Shown here: piece by piece, positions 14,226-24,242 of the stretch | How positions within the stretch are numbered: the first letter of the stretch is position 1 | How the letters are laid out: each line of letters starts with the position of its first letter | DNA from: Nitrospirota bacterium | GTDB lineage: Bacteria; JACPQY01 | DNA: 64,000 nt | Assembly: GCA_016180645.1 (NCBI GenBank) | Contig: JACPAV010000002.1 | Span: forward strand, 1 to 64,000 | Direction: 5' to 3' | Made by a program: the position numbers and the translations under genes | The notes under the pieces: generated by a model | Seen by the model: only the letters and a program-made list of their open reading frames with translations | What the model was told of the DNA's origin: nothing | Database searches by the model: none

Positions 14226-17200
14226 ATGAATTCCGATATACTCCTGCGCGTGCCCGACAAAATCCTGGGAAGGCTTGAAATCCTCCAGACTCTGGGTGAG
14301 GGCCAGTTCGGCCGCGTTCACAGGGCGTTCGATCACGTACTGAACAAGGAAGTCGCCGTGAAGGAGTTCTTCAGAATGGACCTGGAGAAGGCCGACACCT
14401 CCTTCCAAACAGAGATGAAGGTTCTCGCCCACCTCCACCATCCCGCCCTGCTCAAGGTGTACGACCTGCTGGTGGACGATACGACCGGTTCGCACTTCCT
14501 CACGGAAGAACTGATCGCCGGGCGAGATGCGTCGAAGGTTCTCAAGGAGGCCGATTGGGAAATTCGATGGCAGCTCTTCGCCCAGCTCCTCCAGGGTCTC
14601 GAATACCTTCATCAGCGCGGAATCATTCATCTCGATATCAAGCCGCCCAACGTGCTCGTCAGTGCCCCCGCGCACGAAGGAGGCATTCCCCAGGCCCGAA
14701 TCCTCGACTTCGGGGTCGCCGACGAAATCGGAAAGTTCGACAAGAAGGGACTGATCGCCGGGACGTTTCCGTACATGGCGCCCGAAGTGGTCCGCGGTGA
14801 TCACATCGACGGGCGGGCCGATCTCTACTCACTCGGCATGATGTTCTTCGAAGTCTTCAAAAGGCCTTCTCCTTTGCCCGATGGCCCGGCCGGCGAATGG
14901 CCCGGCGGCGGCGAAGCGGGAGGGACGGTGGCCGCGGACGCGAGCGATATCGCCCCAAGCACGGAAGCTCTCATTCAGGAGACGCTTAACCGAACCGCAC
15001 CGCTTCGGACGGATTTCCAAGACGACGTACCCGAAAGCTTTCGAGAAGTCCTGATCACCCTACTCGATCCCAACCCGCGGCGCCGGTTCTGGTCCGCCAA
15101 CGATGTCATCCGCCGCCTTAACGCGCGGGTGGGACGCCGCTTCCTCCTCGAACCGGGACGTCTCCGCATTCCGGACAAGGCCACGGCCGTGCTCTCCGGA
15201 CGAGCGGAGGAATTCAAGGAGGTCGTCGGTTGGATGGAGCAGTTCCAGAAGACGGACGCCACACTATTCTTGGGGGTCATCGAGGGCCGCGCTCAGAGCG
15301 GCAAGTCGGCCGTCCTCGAGGAGGTTCGTCGCTGGGCGGAACTCGCCGATCGATTCGTCGTAAGCCTTCGCGGACCCTCCGAGGGACCTGCCGAACTTTT
15401 CATGAGACTGATGCACGATTCGGACGTCAAGGACCTCGAACCTCTTGCCCCATTCCTCAAGGCCCTTCTCCCGGCCCGTTTCGGGAGCGCGGAAGATCCT
15501 CCGGAACTGGAAACCCGCCCCGAGCTCCTCAAAGCGAGGGTATTGGAGAAGCATGCCGAGGCTCTCGCTCTGCTCCTGAAGAAACGACCGGTCATTCTGC
15601 TCGTGGACGACGTGGATCAGAAGAAGGATCTGGCGGAACTTCTGACGTTCCTCGGACGGGTGCTCCACGAGGCCGCAACCGCATCGGCACCCCCGGGCAA
15701 GATGAAAACGTTCCTTCTGATGACCGCTTCCGCCTCCGAGGGTTTGATGGTCGATCCGAAGCCTTCGCACACCCTGACGCTGAAAAACTGGTCGAAGCCT
15801 ACGGCATTGGCGGTGCTGAACACTCTCCTGGCGGTTGAGCATGTGCCGGAAAAGCTCCTTCAGAAATTAATGGAGAAGACCGAGGGAATGCCCGGGCTCC
15901 TCGTGGAATACGTCCGGCTCCTCGTGAATGAGGTCCTGAAGCCGGGGGAAGACATCGAGGGCCAGCTCGATGCCCTCGATTGGCGGAATCTCGACGCCAG
16001 CCTCGACCTGGCGGCGTGGTATCAGGGAGACGTCGAACGACTCGACAACCAGGAAAGATCGATCCTCCGCTGGCTGAGTCTCACTTCATTGGAATTGGCC
16101 GCCGAAGACCTTGAACTTCTGGATCCTCCCCTCGTGGGACAGGCCGCAGCCGCCATTCGGAAGCTCCAGGATCTTGGCTGGGTCCGGCAGGGACCCAGCG
16201 GCTACCAACTTTCGAGCGAACTGAGACGGGAGGCCTCGTATCGGGAGATTCCACCCGCCGACGAATTTCGAATGCGTCTCCTCCTTGGAGAGAAATGGGA
16301 GGACCTCTCGTTGTCCCGGTTCGACAGACAGGGCGAGTCGGAGGGCGTCGGGCTCGAACGGGCGCACCAGTTCTTCCTGGGCGGCGACTCCGCCCGGGCC
16401 TTCGCTCTCGCCAAGCCCGAGATCCAACTCATGCTCAAGCTCAACCGGCCCGAACCCGTCGTGCAATTCCTGAGTTCACACGACATCCCAGCCCAGGCGT
16501 TGCCGGAAGAACCCCGCCGCCAGTATCGGAAATTCCTCGCGCAGGCCTTCCTGCAAACCGCGAACTTCCCGGGAGCCACCGAAGGGTACGGCGAGCTGCT
16601 TTCCGAGTCGCAGGAGCCGAGGGAGCGGGCGGAGCTGGCCGTCGCCTTGGCGCGGGCTCACCGGTACGGCGGACAGCTTAAGGAAGCGGCGGAGACGATC
16701 CGCCAGGCGCGGGCGCAGATGGATGAGACTTCCCCCTTTGTACCCAACCTGGACTCTCTGCTGGCTGACATCCTCGTGGAGCACGCCCGTTATGACGAGG
16801 CGGCCGGTATTGCCCAGCCGTACCTCACGGGCGGGCGCCCCTGTCACGTCGAGGAAGCCCTCGCCTTCCGACATGCCGTGGCCAAGGTCCATTTCTATCA
16901 TGGCCGCATAGAGGAGGCGATCGAACTCTCGAAGCTGAACGTGACGGAAAGTCAGCGTTCGGGACGGCCCAGCCGGCATGCCCTCGCCCTCAACATGCTG
17001 GGCGCGGCCTATCTCAAACAGGGAAACATCGCCGAGGCCACGCCTCTCTTCCACTCCTGCTCCGCCATTAGCGCCGAAATCGGCGATCTCCGAACGATGG
17101 CGCTGGCGTGCGTCAACCTCGGGATGTGCTACCACGAAACCGGCGATCTCGAAGCGTCGATCAAGTACCACGAGAAGGCCGCCGCGATGTTCCGACGGAT

Positions 17201-19580
17201 TTCCGACCGGTCCTACGAGGCCCGGCTCCTGTACAACCTGGGTCAACTCCGGCGGGAGGCCGGCGATTTTGAGGCCGCGGAAGACGTGCTGGCGGATGCC
17301 ACGCGGCTGACCCAGGAGCTCCACATGGCCCACATCCAGGCCAAAATCCGGCTGGAGAGATCGGATTGTTTCCGCGCCCGCGGCCTGTTCGCTCGGGCCG
17401 CCGAGGAATGCGCGTCGGCCGAAACGATCTTCCGGGATCTCAATATCCCGGCGGAAATTCTGGCCGCGCGACTCAAGCGCATCGAGATCACGATCGATGC
17501 CGGGGAACCGGGCGCGGAATCCGCCGCGTCAACCGAGTTGGCTGAATGCGAGAAGGACCCTCTCCTGCACGAGTCGCCGATCCTCGACATCAAGGCGCTC
17601 TACGTCAAGGGACGCCTGGTTTCCAAAAGAAGCCCCGCCCAGGCCCGCAAACTTCTCGAACAAGCCATGACCAAGTTGGAGGCCATGCCCGGACCGGACC
17701 CAGAGCTCAAGCAGCGGATCAGCGATGCGTTCCGCCACGCCACGCCGGGATCGGAATCTCCCGCGGAGGAACATCGGCCGATCGAACCCATGAAGGAGGA
17801 ACGCGAAATGCCCGAGAGGACACAAACACTGCCGGTCGCATCCGCTCCGCCCCCACGCGACTACCCGGCGACCGTCGTTGCAGCCACCCCTGCCGCATCC
17901 GATCTCCCGCGCCCGGCCGCCCCGCTCCGGCGGCGAAGCGATATCGAAAGCTTGTCGCTGCTGGAGGTCGTGCGGAAGATCAATTCGCCGCTGGATGTGC
18001 AAGACGTCCTCGTTGAGATCGTCGATTCCCTCGTCGGCTTCATGGATGCGGAACGGGGATTTCTGCTCCTCGTGGAGGAAGACAAGCTTGCTGTGCGGGT
18101 CGCCCGGTCGAAGGAGAAGAAAGACGTTCGCGATCCGGCCGAAAGTTTCAGCCTCAGCATCGCGCAGGAATCTTTGGATCAGGCCAAGCCCATTATCACC
18201 CTCGATGCGGCCAAAGACCCACGCTTCAAGGAAGCCGCCAGCGTCGGTCAGCTCCAGCTCAAGTCGGCGGTCTCGGTGCCCCTCTTCATGAAAGGCGAGG
18301 CGCTTGGAGCGATTTATCTCGACACTCGGCTCAAGACCGGCCGGTTCACGGAGCAGGACGTGCCGATGCTCTCCGCCCTTGCGGAGCTGGCCGCCCTGGC
18401 GATCTTCCGCGCCCAGCTCATTGCTCAGAACGTGCGCGACCAGCGCGAACTCCGCCGAAGTTTGAAAGAGACCAAGGAGACGAAGCAAAAAGTCGATCAG
18501 TTGAATACTGAGTTGGAGAATTCGAACAGGAAGCTTCAGGAGACGGTCCAGCACCAGGAGGAGGAACTGACCAGCGCCCAACGCCGTCTCCAGGACCTCG
18601 TTCACGATGAACAGCCAAAATACAAGTACGAGCGCATCGTGGGGAACAGTCCGGGCATGCGGCAGGTTCTGCTTCAGCTCGACCGGGCCGTGGAGATGCG
18701 CGTTCCCGTGCTCCTCGTCGGAAAGAGCGGCACAGGGAAGGAACTCATGGCCCGCGCCATCCATTACAATTCGCCGTCGAAGGACCAGCCTTTCGTGGCG
18801 GTCAATTGCACGGCGATTCCGCAGGAGCTTGTGGAATCCGAACTCTTCGGCCACGTCCGGGGCGCCTTTACGGGAGCCGACCGCGACAAGCCGGGGTTGT
18901 TCGAAACGGCTGAGGGCGGCGCCCTGTTTCTGGATGAGATCGGCGATGTCCCTCTCGCGATTCAGGCAAAACTCTTGCGTGTGCTCCAAGAAAGCACAGT
19001 CAGACGGGTCGGTGGCAACACCGAGAAGAAGGTGGATGTGCGCGTCATCGCCGCCACGAATGTCGACCTCAAAGATCTGGTCGCTCAGAAGAAGTTCCGC
19101 GAGGATTTGTACTACCGACTCCGAGTGTTCCGCATCAGCATCCCTCCGCTGCGCGAAAGGCGGGAGGACATTCAGGGCCTCACCGAATATTTCTTGAAGG
19201 AAATCGCCCGCCAGTACCGCGTGCCGGCCAAAACGCTGTCGAAAGCGGCGCTGCGCTTGCTGGTCGGTTACGACTGGCCGGGGAATGTTCGAGAATTGGA
19301 GAACACACTGCGAAGCGCCTTCGTCCTGAGCAAGAACAGGGAGATACAGGTCGAGGATCTTCGCCAGATGGAGGAGCTTTTCGGCGAGGGAGGCCCGGCG
19401 CCCGTTCGGGAAGGGCTCGGCCTTCGCGAAGCCCTCCTCGAATTTCAGAAGAACAGGATTGAGAATGCGCTTCGGCGACACGATGGAAGCGTCACCGAGG
19501 CCGCCAAGGAACTCCAGGTCGACCGCTCCCAGCTCTCCCACTGGATCCGCAAGTTCAAACTGGCTGACAAAAGCAACTAG
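14226..19580 (+). CDS. Ser/Thr protein kinase-ATPase-TPR-GAF-sigma54 activator fusion
   Basis: About 1784 residues from ATG 14226 (a GTG at 14187 is possible; neither has a strong ribosome site). Domains in order (residue numbers from GTG 14187): a Hanks-type kinase (about 28-320) with GEGQFGRV, the ATP Lys in [18 protein letters not shown] (HLD rather than HRD) and DFGVAD; an STAND-like ATPase with Walker A GRAQSGKS (about 367) and Walker [11 protein letters not shown]; a long TPR array (about 690-1180); a GAF domain (about 1255-1410); a coiled coil; a sigma54 AAA+ domain (about 1480-1720) with Walker A GKSGTGKE and an intact GAFTGA loop; and a Fis-type HTH ([20 protein letters not shown]). 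All catalytic signatures look intact, so it should couple phosphorylation and small-molecule sensing to sigma54-dependent transcription. FHA proteins encoded nearby are candidate readers. Confidence 0.92.
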   Translation: MNSDILLRVPDKILGRLEILQTLGEGQFGRVHRAFDHVLNKEVAVKEFFRMDLEKADTSFQTEMKVLAHLHHPALLKVYDLLVDDTTGSHFLTEELIAGRDASKVLKEADWEIRWQLFAQLLQGLEYLHQRGIIHLDIKPPNVLVSAPAHEGGIPQARILDFGVADEIGKFDKKGLIAGTFPYMAPEVVRGDHIDGRADLYSLGMMFFEVFKRPSPLPDGPAGEWPGGGEAGGTVAADASDIAPSTEALIQETLNRTAPLRTDFQDDVPESFREVLITLLDPNPRRRFWSANDVIRRLNARVGRRFLLEPGRLRIPDKATAVLSGRAEEFKEVVGWMEQFQKTDATLFLGVIEGRAQSGKSAVLEEVRRWAELADRFVVSLRGPSEGPAELFMRLMHDSDVKDLEPLAPFLKALLPARFGSAEDPPELETRPELLKARVLEKHAEALALLLKKRPVILLVDDVDQKKDLAELLTFLGRVLHEAATASAPPGKMKTFLLMTASASEGLMVDPKPSHTLTLKNWSKPTALAVLNTLLAVEHVPEKLLQKLMEKTEGMPGLLVEYVRLLVNEVLKPGEDIEGQLDALDWRNLDASLDLAAWYQGDVERLDNQERSILRWLSLTSLELAAEDLELLDPPLVGQAAAAIRKLQDLGWVRQGPSGYQLSSELRREASYREIPPADEFRMRLLLGEKWEDLSLSRFDRQGESEGVGLERAHQFFLGGDSARAFALAKPEIQLMLKLNRPEPVVQFLSSHDIPAQALPEEPRRQYRKFLAQAFLQTANFPGATEGYGELLSESQEPRERAELAVALARAHRYGGQLKEAAETIRQARAQMDETSPFVPNLDSLLADILVEHARYDEAAGIAQPYLTGGRPCHVEEALAFRHAVAKVHFYHGRIEEAIELSKLNVTESQRSGRPSRHALALNMLGAAYLKQGNIAEATPLFHSCSAISAEIGDLRTMALACVNLGMCYHETGDLEASIKYHEKAAAMFRRISDRSYEARLLYNLGQLRREAGDFEAAEDVLADATRLTQELHMAHIQAKIRLERSDCFRARGLFARAAEECASAETIFRDLNIPAEILAARLKRIEITIDAGEPGAESAASTELAECEKDPLLHESPILDIKALYVKGRLVSKRSPAQARKLLEQAMTKLEAMPGPDPELKQRISDAFRHATPGSESPAEEHRPIEPMKEEREMPERTQTLPVASAPPPRDYPATVVAATPAASDLPRPAAPLRRRSDIESLSLLEVVRKINSPLDVQDVLVEIVDSLVGFMDAERGFLLLVEEDKLAVRVARSKEKKDVRDPAESFSLSIAQESLDQAKPIITLDAAKDPRFKEAASVGQLQLKSAVSVPLFMKGEALGAIYLDTRLKTGRFTEQDVPMLSALAELAALAIFRAQLIAQNVRDQRELRRSLKETKETKQKVDQLNTELENSNRKLQETVQHQEEELTSAQRRLQDLVHDEQPKYKYERIVGNSPGMRQVLLQLDRAVEMRVPVLLVGKSGTGKELMARAIHYNSPSKDQPFVAVNCTAIPQELVESELFGHVRGAFTGADRDKPGLFETAEGGALFLDEIGDVPLAIQAKLLRVLQESTVRRVGGNTEKKVDVRVIAATNVDLKDLVAQKKFREDLYYRLRVFRISIPPLRERREDIQGLTEYFLKEIARQYRVPAKTLSKAALRLLVGYDWPGNVRELENTLRSAFVLSKNREIQVEDLRQMEELFGEGGPAPVREGLGLREALLEFQKNRIENALRRHDGSVTEAAKELQVDRSQLSHWIRKFKLADKSN

Positions 19581-19623
19581 GGTGACAGCCTGCTCAACTT
19601 GAAGCAAGCAGCGTGTTCCGATG

Positions 19624-20751
19624 TCAGAGCATCTGGGCCGTGGATTGGGCCCGATCCGATCTCCGCCCATTGCCGCTGAAGCGGTCTTTCAGTTTCAAGA
19701 AAGGTTTCTCCCAAACGTGGTAGGAGGCCGCTGCGGTGAGGAAGGCCAACCCCAGGTTTACGGGGAACCTCCGCCACCCTTCGGTTCCGAGAAACCACTG
19801 TTTGTCGTAGAGAAAAATCTGCTGCCAGATGTAGAGACTGTATGAAAGGACGCCAATGTAAACCATCACCCTGTGGTTCAGAAAACGATAGGTCAAGTCG
19901 TCTCTGACGGACACGACGCTCAGCATGAGATAGGCTGCACTCAGAGCGATCAGAGTGCCGCCGAAAGGCAACACGATAATGCCCAGCTTTCCGTTGTAGG
20001 ACAGCGTTGAGACTCCCCACATCAGGCACACCGCCGTGATTCGGAGCGCCGGGTGCTTGAACAGAGCATGGTGGAGCCACTCTGGGTTGCGGTGCAATTT
20101 GACGGCGAACACGGCGCCGATCATCAGCGCATCGGCCTGGCCCAAGAAACCGCCCAGAAGGTACACGTTGAGAGATGGGATCTTGTACGTCAGTACGCGT
20201 GAGAGGGGAGCCCAAAGAATAAGAAGGGCGCTGATTCGCATAATGGCTTTTTCCGAACCTCCCAAGACCCAGGGCCAAAAGAGGTAGAATTGCTCCTCCA
20301 CGCCCAGCGACCAGAGATGACCCACCAGCCATGTGCCACCGACGAAGTTCACCGTATAGGTCAGCGCGTGTATGAATAGTGTTCCCGGGATGGGGGTGCC
20401 GATGTGGGTATTGAGCAAGAAGATGACGGCAACATAAAGGTAATGGACGGGAAAAATGCGGAGGAAGCGGCGCACGTAAAACCTGGGGATGCTGGCCCGA
20501 CCCCTTCCCCCCGATTTCTCCCTGAGAAGCAGGGTTGTGATCAGAAACCCACTGATGACAAAGAAGATCATCACGCCCAGGTTGCCCCCCGAAACAAAGC
20601 GAAGAATGCGGCCGGCCCACTCCGGGGTGCCGTTGGCATGGGCCAGATGCAAGGCGATAACGAGGAGGATGGATACGGCACGCAGGCCGTTCAAGGAAGG
20701 GATGGTGTTCACTGATGTTTTCGATTCAGCTCCCGTTTGTTCCCCGCACAT
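19624..20751 (-). CDS. membrane acyltransferase, acyltransferase-3 (OafA/YrhL) family
   Basis: 375 residues from ATG 20751, chosen because GGAG precedes it; a GTG at 20778 lacks a ribosome site. The family signature is clear: SLNGLRAVSILLVIALHLAH at the N terminus with the catalytic His, GVMIFFVISGFLITTLLL, RRFLRIFPVHYL and HLWSLGVEEQFYLFWPW. About ten hydrophobic segments follow, placing it in the inner membrane. These enzymes O-acylate exported polysaccharide, lipopolysaccharide or other glycans. No polysaccharide cluster adjoins it, so the acceptor is unknown. It ends 43 bp from the stop of the convergent kinase/sigma54 activator. Confidence 0.88.
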   Translation of the reverse strand: MCGEQTGAESKTSVNTIPSLNGLRAVSILLVIALHLAHANGTPEWAGRILRFVSGGNLGVMIFFVISGFLITTLLLREKSGGRGRASIPRFYVRRFLRIFPVHYLYVAVIFLLNTHIGTPIPGTLFIHALTYTVNFVGGTWLVGHLWSLGVEEQFYLFWPWVLGGSEKAIMRISALLILWAPLSRVLTYKIPSLNVYLLGGFLGQADALMIGAVFAVKLHRNPEWLHHALFKHPALRITAVCLMWGVSTLSYNGKLGIIVLPFGGTLIALSAAYLMLSVVSVRDDLTYRFLNHRVMVYIGVLSYSLYIWQQIFLYDKQWFLGTEGWRRFPVNLGLAFLTAAASYHVWEKPFLKLKDRFSGNGRRSDRAQSTAQML

Positions 20752-20802
20752 TGCTCCGATGGATGGGCTTGGAACCACAGTGACCGCAGGCTCGACGGGG
20801 TG

Positions 20803-20824
20803 TAATAGAGTATACTGTCACCGA
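20803..20824. repeat. half copy of the TAGAGTATACTGTCACC element
   Basis: 22 bases identical to the right arm of the perfect palindrome at 32315-32363. It abuts the stop codon of the minus-strand FHA-GGDEF gene. Confidence 0.75.
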
Positions 20825-21715
20825 TTATGAAATGACGGTGCGATTGCGGCCGGAGTTCTTGGCCTGGTAGAGGGCGCCGTCCGCCTTCTTGATGAACTCC
20901 TCGGAGGGAAGCAGGGTTTCCGCATCGATGACGTATCCGCCCACGCTCATGGTCACGGGAATCCGGTGCGGCTCGAAGATGAAGAGATGGTTCATCACGC
21001 TTTCGCGGATTTTTTCCGCCATGGACCAGGCATGCTGGGAGTCCAACCGGGCCGCCAGCACACTGAACTCCTCTCCCCCGTACCGCGCAAAGAGGTCCTC
21101 TTTGCGCACGCACGAGCGGGCGACGGACGCCACGCCCTGAAGGACTTGATCCCCTGCCACGTGGCCGAATTGATCGTTGACCTTCTTGAAATGATCCACG
21201 TCCATCATGAGCAGTGCCAGCGGTTGTTTGGTCCGTTTCGTTTCGCTGAGCTTCACTTCCAATTGGTCGAGAAAAAACCGCTTGTTGAAGACGTCCGTGA
21301 GGCCATCGCGCGTGGCCATCCGGTACATTTCGTCCACGCAGGAGGCCTCCACGTCGTCGGCGAGAAAGAACTTCACGGCGGTGGCGCCGATGTGGATCCG
21401 GTCCCCATCCTTCAGGGCCATCTCGTCCACCCTCGCCCCGTTCACATACGTTCCGTTCGTGCTCCCCACGTCCCGCACGCGGACTCCGCCCGTTTCCATG
21501 ATGATCTCCGCGTGGTGGCGTGACACACTATCATCCGTCGGAAACCGGATCTCCATGTCCGTGCCGCGGCCCAGTCTTGTTCGGCCGGCGGCGATGTCCA
21601 GCCGCGTCCCTCGAAGCTCGCCGGTGAGAACGAACAAGCACGCCTTCTTCGCCTCACCGGCGCCCGCGGGCGACGTGGCGCGCCGGGTGGTTCGTTGCGT
21701 CGTTCGCTCGGTCAT
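20825..21715 (-). CDS. FHA-GGDEF diguanylate cyclase
   Basis: 296 residues. An FHA domain (about 25-115: RLGRGTDMEIRF, SVSRHHAEII, STNGTYVNGARV) precedes a GGDEF domain (about 130-293) with MDVDHFKKVNDQFGHVAGD, the active-site GGEEF and, five residues before it, the RxxD-type inhibitory site RKED. It should make c-di-GMP with product feedback, in response to binding of a phosphothreonine partner, which links it to Ser/Thr kinase signalling. It is soluble. The stop codon directly abuts a repeat element. Confidence 0.92.
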   Translation of the reverse strand: MTERTTQRTTRRATSPAGAGEAKKACLFVLTGELRGTRLDIAAGRTRLGRGTDMEIRFPTDDSVSRHHAEIIMETGGVRVRDVGSTNGTYVNGARVDEMALKDGDRIHIGATAVKFFLADDVEASCVDEMYRMATRDGLTDVFNKRFFLDQLEVKLSETKRTKQPLALLMMDVDHFKKVNDQFGHVAGDQVLQGVASVARSCVRKEDLFARYGGEEFSVLAARLDSQHAWSMAEKIRESVMNHLFIFEPHRIPVTMSVGGYVIDAETLLPSEEFIKKADGALYQAKNSGRNRTVIS

Positions 21716-21771
21716 GAATCGAGAGCTACGTTACCGCCGCCCCCGGCCGACTTCAAGTAGGCGCCTGGAGC

Positions 21772-22266
21772 TTATAGGGTGACTTCGAGAAGCGATGAGA
21801 TCGCGGAGGACTTCCCCGCGATGATCCAGTATCTCCCCGGCAAATCCGGAGCTGTGAGCGTGTACGTTTCCTTGAAACTGCCGATCACCTGGATACAGAT
21901 TTCACCCTTGTCGATCATCACGGGGTTCAGGAAGATGGAGCATCCGTCACGTTTCTCCTCCATGCGCGAGAGCTTGTAGCAAGGAGTGGGAAGGCTTCCC
22001 TCGATCGTGACGTACACCGGCTGGCCCGGTCCGGCCGAGGCCGGCTGGAGCGAAATGGCCGACGGGGTCGCAGCCGATTCGGCAAGGCCGGGTACCGTGG
22101 TTGGGAGGGCCGGGTCTGCACAAGCAGATGGGGTCGGGGGGGGTGGTGGTGCGGCCCCGGACTCCTTGTCCGAATCGCTGCACGAAGGCGAGGCCAGGAA
22201 AAAGAAGGCGAGAAGCAGTCCCGCTCCTCTTCGCGGATGTCTGGCAATCGAGAGATTGAGTTTCAT
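21772..22266 (-). CDS. putative lipoprotein of unknown function
   Basis: 164 residues. A lipoprotein signal LLLAFFFLASPSCSDSD is followed by a Pro-rich linker (eight-base G tract on the plus strand at 22136-22143) and a compact domain with four further Cys residues (CADP, CYKL, CSIF, CIQV), ending in APDLPGRYWIIAG, which looks beta-rich. The start codon overlaps the M19 dipeptidase stop in an ATGA arrangement, so the two are translationally coupled. Function not recognised. Confidence 0.7.
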   Translation of the reverse strand: MKLNLSIARHPRRGAGLLLAFFFLASPSCSDSDKESGAAPPPPPTPSACADPALPTTVPGLAESAATPSAISLQPASAGPGQPVYVTIEGSLPTPCYKLSRMEEKRDGCSIFLNPVMIDKGEICIQVIGSFKETYTLTAPDLPGRYWIIAGKSSAISSLLEVTL

Positions 22267-23258
22267 GTCGCTCCCGGCCAGTGGCGTTCCAGGTAGCCCA
22301 TCGCGTTGTCGAAGAGAATCTTCCTTGCGACCGACTCGCCGTAGCGCTTCACAAGAGCGTCGTGGAGCCGCGGCATGCCGGAGATGTCGCCAATTTCACG
22401 AAGGGTCATCGTCCCGCTCATGTCACTGCCAATGCTCACCGTATTCTCACCGCCCAGGGACAGCCAGTGGTCGATGTGTCCGGTCACATCCTCCATCCGG
22501 CCCCACACGGCGGTCCGGCGAAGATAGTGGGGGTAAAGTATGATTCCCATCAGACCCCCCTTCTTGATCATCTCGCGACTCTGCTCGTCCGACAGATTCC
22601 GTGAGTGGCCGCAGACCGTGCGGCAGGCCCCATGGGAAAAGATGGGAGGTTTTCTCGCCTGCTCAAGCATGTCCCAAAATCCCGTCTCGGAGGCGTGGGC
22701 GACATCGACGATCATCCCCTGATCCTCCAATGTTCTCAGGAGTTCCCGACCGAACGGGCGAAGGCCGCGATTCGAGGAGAAGGCACCGGTGAGAAACGTG
22801 TCCCCCACGGGCGTATTGATGAAATGAACCATGGTGACGTAGAAGATGCCCTTTGACTTGAAATAGGCGACGTTCTCCAGATCGTTCCCAATGTGGTGGC
22901 CGCCTTCAAGGGCCAGGATTGCCGCGGTGCGTCCCGATTGAATGATCGGCTGGATTTCCGATGGAGTCTTCGCGTGAGCGAGGACATCCGAGTGAGCGGA
23001 CACCCAGGTTTCGAAGACCCTGATTTGCGCCTTGGCATTCTCGAAGCAGTTCGAACGGGGCAATCGATTGAAGGCGTACACACAGAAGGTGATGAGCTTC
23101 ACCCCGCTCGCCTTGATTCCCGGGATGTCGATGTGCGTGCCGATGGGGCCCCAGGGGAGAAACAAGGGATGCGGCTGCGGCGTCGCCAATTTCTTCCGGT
23201 AGTAGTACATCGGGATCAGCGCGTGCGTGTGCAGATCGGCCATCGGGAGGAGATCCAT
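22263..23258 (-). CDS. M19 family (renal/membrane) dipeptidase
   Basis: 331 residues from ATG 23258; an in-frame TTG lies four codons upstream. Metal-binding elements of the family are visible: ADLHTH near the N terminus (D-x-H type), the bridging Glu in ILALEGGHHIGN, His in VDVAHAS, His in IFSHGACR, and Asp in GSDMSG. M19 enzymes hydrolyse dipeptides, including those with D-residues, and some act on beta-lactams or other amides. No signal peptide is seen, so it is probably cytoplasmic. It is coupled through an ATGA overlap to the lipoprotein gene downstream. Confidence 0.82.
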   Translation of the reverse strand: MDLLPMADLHTHALIPMYYYRKKLATPQPHPLFLPWGPIGTHIDIPGIKASGVKLITFCVYAFNRLPRSNCFENAKAQIRVFETWVSAHSDVLAHAKTPSEIQPIIQSGRTAAILALEGGHHIGNDLENVAYFKSKGIFYVTMVHFINTPVGDTFLTGAFSSNRGLRPFGRELLRTLEDQGMIVDVAHASETGFWDMLEQARKPPIFSHGACRTVCGHSRNLSDEQSREMIKKGGLMGIILYPHYLRRTAVWGRMEDVTGHIDHWLSLGGENTVSIGSDMSGTMTLREIGDISGMPRLHDALVKRYGESVARKILFDNAMGYLERHWPGAT

Positions 23259-23307
23259 GGTGTGGTCCAATACTAGTCAGTCTCGTCAGAATCTCAACCC
23301 GCTGCCC

Positions 23308-24228
23308 CTACCGGTGCGCGTCAAAGTCGTCGAGCGAGCCGCTGTCTTTCTTCTCAGGAGGTTTCTTGCCATCGCCTTCTTCCTCCAGCCCTGCTTCCAA
23401 GCGGATTCCCACGCTGACCGTGAGGCCCTGATGAACATAGACATCATCAAACGGGACCATCGCGGCGGCCACGACACCCAGCCACGGCGCCGGGCGGGCC
23501 TCCACTCCCGCAAGGGCCAACGGGAGCGATTGTTCCCTCAGCTTGGGCGCATAGCACTCGCCGGCAGTGTCAACGCAGTTCGGCTCGAACCCAAGATTTC
23601 GGACCACGCCCCGCACTCCGGCCCCTCCAAAGGGGAGGAACTTTCCGAGATGCCCGTGGAGGATGAACTCGATGTGGCCCAAGATTTCGGTATCCACACC
23701 ATTGCCCACCAAGCTCCACTCCGAAGTCTTCAACTCGTAGACGGAATAGGGGATCGCCTGCCAATCGAAGCCCACCCCCACCGATCCCCCAACGCTTTTC
23801 ATCTCTTTCCTCAGGTGCAGGAAGGGGCCGAATCCGTGCGGCTTGTCGCGACTTGCCACCGCGGGAACATCGTCATAGTTACGAACCGCGCCGGCACGGC
23901 TTCCGAATATGTAGCTCACGCCGATCGACAGCCACTCGAGCGGCATGGCGTAAGGAGAAACCTCGCCCATGCGCGCGGCCACGCGCACCCCGGCATCACC
24001 CGGGCGCCCCACGCCCGCCGTCTGCAAGTCGGCCAGGCCGGGGGAGGCCGCCGCCCGAACTCCGACGGCCCTCTTGTGCCCGGCGTGCCCCGAATCCAGT
24101 GGGAGCACGGCCGGTGGGACCAAAGCGACTCGACGGATGTTCCGTACCGTTGGTTCACACGAAGCGGAGAAGATCAGCGCAGGAAGCACACCCCCGGAGA
24201 TCAGAGCCCTCCAACCCATCCTTTTCAT
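23308..24228 (-). CDS. putative lipoprotein, possibly barrel-forming, unknown function
   Basis: 306 residues from ATG 24228, preceded by AGAGAGG; a TTG at 24246 would overlap the upstream stop. The signal LPALIFSASCEPT ends in a lipobox-like SASC. The body alternates aliphatic and Gly residues (WLSIGVSYIFGSRAG, SVGGSVGVGFDW, LPFGGAGVRGVV), suggesting beta strands, and ends in a charged Lys/Glu/Asp tail. It follows the barrel-like gene at 24243-25508 by 14 bp and is probably co-transcribed with it. No family recognised. Confidence 0.6.
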   Translation of the reverse strand: MKRMGWRALISGGVLPALIFSASCEPTVRNIRRVALVPPAVLPLDSGHAGHKRAVGVRAAASPGLADLQTAGVGRPGDAGVRVAARMGEVSPYAMPLEWLSIGVSYIFGSRAGAVRNYDDVPAVASRDKPHGFGPFLHLRKEMKSVGGSVGVGFDWQAIPYSVYELKTSEWSLVGNGVDTEILGHIEFILHGHLGKFLPFGGAGVRGVVRNLGFEPNCVDTAGECYAPKLREQSLPLALAGVEARPAPWLGVVAAAMVPFDDVYVHQGLTVSVGIRLEAGLEEEGDGKKPPEKKDSGSLDDFDAHR

Positions 24229-24242
24229 CGTACGCCTCTCTG

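Noticed and set aside
17529-19670. 713-codon minus-strand frame
   Set aside because: Antisense to the kinase/sigma54 activator, whose frame carries unmistakable motifs.
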